The notes under the pieces were generated by a model that searched no databases, was not told where the DNA came from, and saw only the letters and a list, made by a program, of their open reading frames with translations. The translations under genes and the position numbers were made by a program. This document shows positions 6,857 through 10,573 of a stretch of DNA of 10,573 nt, one piece after another (the stretch's first letter is position 1; each line of letters starts with the position of its first letter). Source of the stretch: Ignavibacteria bacterium UBA961 (GTDB taxonomy: Bacteria; Bacteroidota; Ignavibacteria; Kapaibacteriales; UBA961). The stretch lies in the NCBI GenBank assembly GCA_002293005.1, contig DBCJ01000007.1, positions 1 through 10,573 of the forward strand, read 5' to 3'.

Positions 6857-7551
6857 GTGAATTCGATAAATATGCTCGGGATTATGATGACATGCATGCC
6901 GAGAATGTGAAGTCTTCAGGTTATACTCCCGCTTTTTTTGATGAGTATAAGGTAAAGGAGATTGCTCGTTTATTGCATGCTCGAAATCAGACAAATAAAC
7001 CATTGCATATTCTGAATTTTGGCTGTGGAATCGGAAAAAGTGAACAATATCTCCACAAGTATTTCCCCTATGCCACGATTGTCGGAGCGGATGTATCAAA
7101 TGATTCACTTGAAATAGCAAAAAAAGACAATGCTGATTTGGATTGCATTCGTTGGGAATTGATATCAGAGACCGAGACCATTGGTTTCGGCGATACATTT
7201 GATATGATTTTCATTGCCAATGTGTTCCATCATATCCCGCATTTAGAGCATGAGCGAATTTTGAAAGATTTACGAAATCACCTCAGGCCCAATGGCAGAC
7301 TATTCATGTTTGAGCATAATCCTTGGAATCCAATTACCGTGAAGACCATCAAGGATTGTCCATTCGACATCGATGCCGTGCTTTTGTCTCCTGCTTATTC
7401 AAAATCCGTGTATCAAAAAGCCGGATTTTCAGGAACATCCATACGATTTACATTGTTCTTCCCTGCATTCGTATCATTCTTGCGCCCTTTGGAACCCATG
7501 CTTTCTTGGCTTCCGCTCGGCGCTCAATACTATATCGAAGCGAAACCTTGA
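6853..7551 (+). CDS. Class I SAM-dependent methyltransferase
   Basis: The 232-residue soluble protein has a Rossmann-type methyltransferase fold. Motif I is ILNFGCGIG (53-61), with Asn-Phe where Asp-x is more usual before the glycines. The acidic residue that normally binds the SAM ribose is D80 in VGADVS. Motif IV lies at FDMIFIANVFHHI (116-128), with a post-motif FEHNPWNP (153-160) often seen in small-molecule or glycan methyltransferases. The N-terminus (FDKYARDYDDMH) is also typical of this superfamily. The acceptor substrate cannot be predicted. The start overlaps the glycosyltransferase stop (ATGA), so the two are probably translationally coupled, and a role in decorating the same glycan or lipid product is plausible. 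It is the last gene of the cluster. A ubiquinone/menaquinone-type methyltransferase is an alternative, but the neighbours do not support it. Confidence 0.88.
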   Translation: MSEFDKYARDYDDMHAENVKSSGYTPAFFDEYKVKEIARLLHARNQTNKPLHILNFGCGIGKSEQYLHKYFPYATIVGADVSNDSLEIAKKDNADLDCIRWELISETETIGFGDTFDMIFIANVFHHIPHLEHERILKDLRNHLRPNGRLFMFEHNPWNPITVKTIKDCPFDIDAVLLSPAYSKSVYQKAGFSGTSIRFTLFFPAFVSFLRPLEPMLSWLPLGAQYYIEAKP

Positions 7552-7565
7552 ACATATGGCTGTTT

Positions 7566-7597
7566 TTTGATAAATAGCCGATAAATCCATAGTTTTG
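7566..7597 (+). promoter_or_regulatory. Bacteroidota sigma-A promoter of sdhCAB
   Basis: TTTG (7566-7569), exactly 20 bp, then TAGTTTTG (7590-7597): a perfect match to the Bacteroidota -33/-7 consensus. The predicted start near 7603 gives a leader of about 50 nt before the sdhC ATG. It lies 14 nt after the methyltransferase stop, with no convincing terminator between them, so read-through from the upstream cluster is possible. Confidence 0.85.
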
Positions 7598-7626
7598 CCA
7601 TAGAAATTTTGATTTTACACAAACCA

Positions 7627-7640
7627 TTACAGCATTGTAA
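7627..7640 (+). promoter_or_regulatory. Dyad in the sdhC leader, possible operator or hairpin
   Basis: TTACA-GCAT-TGTAA is a perfect 5-bp dyad with a 4-bp spacer inside the predicted 5' leader of sdhC, ending 12 nt before the ATG. Its right arm overlaps AAGGA (7639-7643), the likely ribosome binding site 9 nt before the start. The 5-4-5 geometry resembles sites of the CRP/FNR superfamily, but the half-site is not a canonical FNR TTGAT. It could equally be a weak hairpin or chance. Confidence 0.25.
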
Positions 7641-7652
7641 GGATACTCATCC

Positions 7653-8420
7653 ATGTCATCATTGCTACAATTCCTTCGATCCACAGTCTTCACAAAAATC
7701 GTGATGGCCATCACCGGCCTACTTATCATCGGTTTTTTGATTGGACATATGCTTGGTAATCTCTTGATGTTTGCAGGGCCTGAAAAAATCAATGCCTATG
7801 CTCTCGGATTAAAAAATCTCGGACCACTCCTCTGGCTTGTTCGATTTGCCATGATTGCGGCATTTGGTCTGCATATTTGGTCATCAATTGAACTCGCTTC
7901 CAGAAATAAATTGGCAAGACCTGTTCAGTATGATACCAAGAAATCACTCAAATCTACATTTGCATCAAGAACAATGTTGGTTTCCGGTCTGGCAATTCTC
8001 TTCTTTGTGATCTATCATTTATTGCATTATACATTCGGTATCATTCAGCCGAATACCTATTATGCAGGCGGATATCGCATGGAATCTACCGGCGAAATAG
8101 TACACCATGTCTATAATATGGTCGTAGCAGGATTCCAAAACCCATTCATTGCTCTATCATATATCATTGCCTTGATATTCATGTCTTCACATGTGAGTCA
8201 TGCTACATCAAGTGCATTTCAGACATTGGGCGTAATGAATCCCAATATCAAAAAAATCACTTCAAAGATTGGTCCGGCATTGGCTGGCTTATTCCTTGTC
8301 GGTTATCTATCCATTCCAATTGGCGTAATGATTGGAGTCATCAAAAAAGCTCCTGATCAGAAACATGTTTCGACAATGACCAAAGATTGTCCTGACACTG
8401 CAGATTGCAAATGTGAGTAA
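7653..8420 (+). CDS. sdhC: Succinate dehydrogenase cytochrome b subunit (b558 family)
   Basis: The 255-residue integral membrane anchor of complex II carries two b hemes and the menaquinone site. Five hydrophobic segments are visible, near 12-40, 58-80, 108-128, 158-180 and 208-230. Candidate axial heme histidines are H32 (IGHMLGN), H74 (LHIWSS), H122 or H125 (YHLLHY) and H180 (SSHVSH, 13 residues before the conserved QTLG glycine). The fused single-subunit anchor with no sdhD fits the B. subtilis/Bacteroidota type. After the last helix there is a hydrophilic tail of about 25 residues whose end (KDCPDTADCKCE) holds the only three cysteines of the protein: C246, C252 and C254. The ATG at 7653 has AAGGA at 9 nt. 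The gene is first of sdhCAB, with 43 bp before sdhA. Confidence 0.95.
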   Translation: MSSLLQFLRSTVFTKIVMAITGLLIIGFLIGHMLGNLLMFAGPEKINAYALGLKNLGPLLWLVRFAMIAAFGLHIWSSIELASRNKLARPVQYDTKKSLKSTFASRTMLVSGLAILFFVIYHLLHYTFGIIQPNTYYAGGYRMESTGEIVHHVYNMVVAGFQNPFIALSYIIALIFMSSHVSHATSSAFQTLGVMNPNIKKITSKIGPALAGLFLVGYLSIPIGVMIGVIKKAPDQKHVSTMTKDCPDTADCKCE

Positions 8421-8463
8421 TCCGATTAAATAAACAAGACTTTCACTATACCGTGATATATCC

Positions 8464-10377
8464 ATGAAACTTGAATCGAATATTCCTTCAGGACCCATTG
8501 AACAGAAATGGGACAAACATCGAGCCGAAGCGAAGTTGGTGAATCCTGCCAATAAGAGAAAATATCGCGTCCTCATCGTTGGGTCTGGACTTGCCGGTGC
8601 ATCTGCCGCAGCCACACTCGCGGAATTGGGATACAATGTTGATTGCTTCACTTTTCACGATTCACCACGCAGAGCACATTCCATAGCCGCTCAAGGTGGA
8701 ATCAATGCGGCCAAGAATTATCAGAATGATGGTGACAGCATTTATCGTCTATTCTATGATACAGTGAAAGGCGGCGATTTTCGTGCTCGCGAAGCCAATG
8801 TATATCGCCTCGCACAAGTCAGTGTAAACATCATTGATCAATGCGTGGCTCAAGGAGTTCCATTTGCACGCGAATATGGTGGATATCTCACGAATCGTTC
8901 CTTTGGTGGCGCACAAGTTTCTCGTACATTCTATGCGAAGGGTCAAACAGGTCAGCAATTGCTGCTCGGTGCCTATTCCGCTTTGTCCCGTCAAATTGGC
9001 GCCGGCACAGTGACGATGCATAATAGAAAAGAAATGATGGAATTGGTACTAGTCGATGGACATGCTCGTGGTATTGTCACTCGTGATCTTGTAACCGGCA
9101 AAATCGAATCTTGGTCAGGCGATGCGGTCATTCTAGCAACAGGTGGATATTCCAATGTGTTTTATCTTTCAACAAATGCGATGGCATGTAATGTTACATC
9201 CATTTGGAGAGCACATAAGAAAGGCGCAGGACTTGCCAATCCATGCTTCACGCAGATTCATCCTACATCGATTCCTCAGCATGGCGAATATCAATCAAAG
9301 CTAACATTGATGAGCGAATCACTCAGAAATGATGGCCGTGTATGGGTGCCCCTAAAAGCGAATGATAATCGCGCACCACATGATATTCCTGAAAATGAAA
9401 GAGATTATTATCTAGAAAGAAAGTACCCTTCATTTGGAAACCTTTCACCTCGTGATATTGCTTCTCGCGCCGCCAAAGAAGTGTGCGATGAAGGTCGTGG
9501 TGTTGGTCCGGGTGGTCGTGGCGTATATCTTGACTTCTCGGCAGCAATCAATAGACTTGGCGAGAAGACAATTGCAGAACGCTATGGCAATCTTTTTGAA
9601 ATGTATGAAAGAATTTCAGGGGAGAATCCATATAAATCACCAATGAGAATTTATCCTGCTCCCCATTATACAATGGGTGGTTTGTGGGTGGATTATAATC
9701 TCATGAGCACCATACCTGGATTGCATGTACTCGGCGAAGCGAATTTCTCCGATCATGGTGCAAATCGTCTGGGCGCAAGTGCTTTGATGCAAGGTTTGGC
9801 TGATGGATATTTCGTTATTCCTTATACAATCGGACATTATCTTGCGGGTGTGAAACCAGGTGAAGTAACAAATGAGCATCCTGAGTTCAAGAAGGCGGTT
9901 GCCGAAGTAGAAGGCAGAGTCTCCAAGTTTCTTTCCATCAATGGCAAACGCACCACATCTTCATTCCATAGAGAACTCGGAATGCTTATGTGGAATAATT
10001 GCGGCATGGCTCGTAGTGAAGCAAGCTTGAAAGAAGCTCTCCAAAGAATACCTGAAATTCGTGAAGAATTTTGGAATAATGTGAATGTTGTTGGTTCTGC
10101 AAATGAATTGAATACAGCACTGGAGCATGCAGGTCGCGTTGCGGATTTCTTGGAATTTGCCGAACTCATGTGCGTTGATGCTCTCGAGAGAGATGAATCA
10201 TGCGGAGGTCACTTCAGAACCGAGCATCAAACTGAAGATGGCGAAGCAAAAAGAAATGATGACAAGTTCTGCCATTCATCGGTATGGGAATATTCCGGTG
10301 ATACAGCGAAGCCGAATTTGCACAAAGAACAACTTACTTTTGAAAATGTCAAGCTTGCAACAAGGAGCTATAAATAA
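8464..10377 (+). CDS. sdhA: Succinate dehydrogenase/fumarate reductase flavoprotein subunit
   Basis: The 637-residue catalytic subunit of complex II oxidises succinate to fumarate with covalently bound FAD. The FAD Rossmann motif is VLIVGSGLAGAS (36-47). The flavin-linking histidine is H72 in RRAHSIAAQGG, equivalent to E. coli SdhA H45. Active-site residues recognised from the family are H266 (QIHPTSI), the catalytic arginine R330 (SPRDIASRA), H401 (APHYTMGG) and R435 (GANRLGASAL). About 33 residues precede the Rossmann strand, and the protein is longer than E. coli SdhA, as is usual for the Bacteroidota and epsilonproteobacterial long form. No Shine-Dalgarno is seen before the ATG. The TAA shares its last A with the sdhB ATG. 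Sequence alone cannot decide whether the complex mainly oxidises succinate or reduces fumarate. Confidence 0.98.
   Translation: MKLESNIPSGPIEQKWDKHRAEAKLVNPANKRKYRVLIVGSGLAGASAAATLAELGYNVDCFTFHDSPRRAHSIAAQGGINAAKNYQNDGDSIYRLFYDTVKGGDFRAREANVYRLAQVSVNIIDQCVAQGVPFAREYGGYLTNRSFGGAQVSRTFYAKGQTGQQLLLGAYSALSRQIGAGTVTMHNRKEMMELVLVDGHARGIVTRDLVTGKIESWSGDAVILATGGYSNVFYLSTNAMACNVTSIWRAHKKGAGLANPCFTQIHPTSIPQHGEYQSKLTLMSESLRNDGRVWVPLKANDNRAPHDIPENERDYYLERKYPSFGNLSPRDIASRAAKEVCDEGRGVGPGGRGVYLDFSAAINRLGEKTIAERYGNLFEMYERISGENPYKSPMRIYPAPHYTMGGLWVDYNLMSTIPGLHVLGEANFSDHGANRLGASALMQGLADGYFVIPYTIGHYLAGVKPGEVTNEHPEFKKAVAEVEGRVSKFLSINGKRTTSSFHRELGMLMWNNCGMARSEASLKEALQRIPEIREEFWNNVNVVGSANELNTALEHAGRVADFLEFAELMCVDALERDESCGGHFRTEHQTEDGEAKRNDDKFCHSSVWEYSGDTAKPNLHKEQLTFENVKLATRSYK
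10362..10367 (+). promoter_or_regulatory. Shine-Dalgarno of sdhB
   Basis: AAGGAG lies 9 nt upstream of the sdhB ATG at 10377, within the last codons of sdhA. It is the strongest ribosome binding site in the window; most other starts here have little or none. It supports the one-base overlapping start. Confidence 0.7.
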
Positions 10378-10573
10378 TGAAATTATCCCTTAAAGTATGG
10401 CGCCAGAAGAACAAGAATTCTGAAGGAGATTTCAAGAATTATGTTCTGTCAGACATTAGTCCTGATATGTCTTTCCTTGAGATGCTCGATGTTCTTAATG
10501 AACAATTGCTAACAAAGAATGAAGATCCTGTAGCATTCGATCATGATTGTCGCGAAGGTATTTGTGGATCTTG
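10377..10573 (+). CDS. sdhB: Succinate dehydrogenase iron-sulfur subunit, 5' part only
   Basis: The first 65 codons of SdhB are present before the window ends. The visible part is the N-terminal ferredoxin-like domain, which starts MKLSLKVWRQKN and reaches the [2Fe-2S] motif HDCREGICGS. C58 and C63 are the first two cluster ligands, and the cut falls inside the next codon, TG-, expected to be the third Cys of the usual CxxxxCGxC pattern. SdhB passes electrons from the SdhA flavin through [2Fe-2S], [4Fe-4S] and [3Fe-4S] clusters to the SdhC quinone site. The ATG overlaps the sdhA stop by one base (TAATG). The gene is truncated only by the window edge. Confidence 0.96.
   Translation, partial: MKLSLKVWRQKNKNSEGDFKNYVLSDISPDMSFLEMLDVLNEQLLTKNEDPVAFDHDCREGICGS

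Noticed and set aside
7323..7577. Plus-strand frames of 84 and 65 residues overlapping the methyltransferase end
   Set aside because: They are out-of-frame shadows of the methyltransferase with no start signal or domain.
7555..7602. TATGGC...GCCATA inverted repeat around the sdhC promoter, and GGCT...AGCC as a terminator of the upstream cluster
   Set aside because: Arms are only 4-6 bp with long loops and no properly placed T tract; chance is the simplest explanation.
8307..8651. Minus-strand frame of 114 residues across the sdhC-sdhA junction
   Set aside because: Antisense to two conserved genes and without recognisable features.
1..10573. CRISPR array, insertion sequence, phage genes, integrase or tRNA-associated attachment site
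   Set aside because: No regularly spaced repeats, transposase or integrase motifs were seen, and neither tRNA 3' end is repeated elsewhere in the window.

Overview
The window looks chromosomal and comes from a member of the Bacteroidota (Bacteroidetes/Chlorobi lineage). Three things point there. The promoters match the phylum-specific sigma-A consensus (TTTG, about 20 bp, TAnnTTTG), in two places exactly. The succinate dehydrogenase has the b558-type single membrane subunit in the order sdhC-sdhA-sdhB, and its SdhA reads like Bacteroidota SdhA. Most starts also lack a strong Shine-Dalgarno sequence. The genus cannot be fixed from sequence alone; a deep lineage such as Kapabacteria/Ignavibacteria-like is possible but not demonstrated.

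Layout. Positions 1-2910 are read on the minus strand: tRNA-Ser(GGA) with its own promoter and a strong intrinsic terminator, then gyrA with its own promoter, then tRNA-Ser(GCT) with its own textbook promoter. Positions 2984-10573 are read on the plus strand. A tight cluster comes first: class I fructose-bisphosphate aldolase (fbaB), an ABC exporter half-transporter, a GtrB/DPM1-type polyprenyl-phosphate glycosyltransferase and a SAM-dependent methyltransferase. Its junctions are a 4-bp gap followed by two ATGA overlaps. A new promoter then drives sdhC-sdhA-sdhB, with sdhB cut by the window end.

Function. Most of the window is core metabolism and information processing: DNA supercoiling, two serine tRNAs for different codon boxes, glycolysis/gluconeogenesis and complex II. 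The accessory part is the ABC-glycosyltransferase-methyltransferase trio. Its translational coupling and domain content suggest making, modifying and exporting a lipid-linked or envelope glycan, but that is inference. The ABC protein has Asp in place of the catalytic Walker B Glu, and no partner half-transporter lies in the window.

I see no CRISPR array, insertion sequence, prophage, integrase or convincing riboswitch. The most useful observations are the promoter set, which also corrects the fbaB start, the four-gene polycistron with its degenerate ABC site, a variant GyrA box, and a cysteine-bearing C-terminal tail on SdhC.
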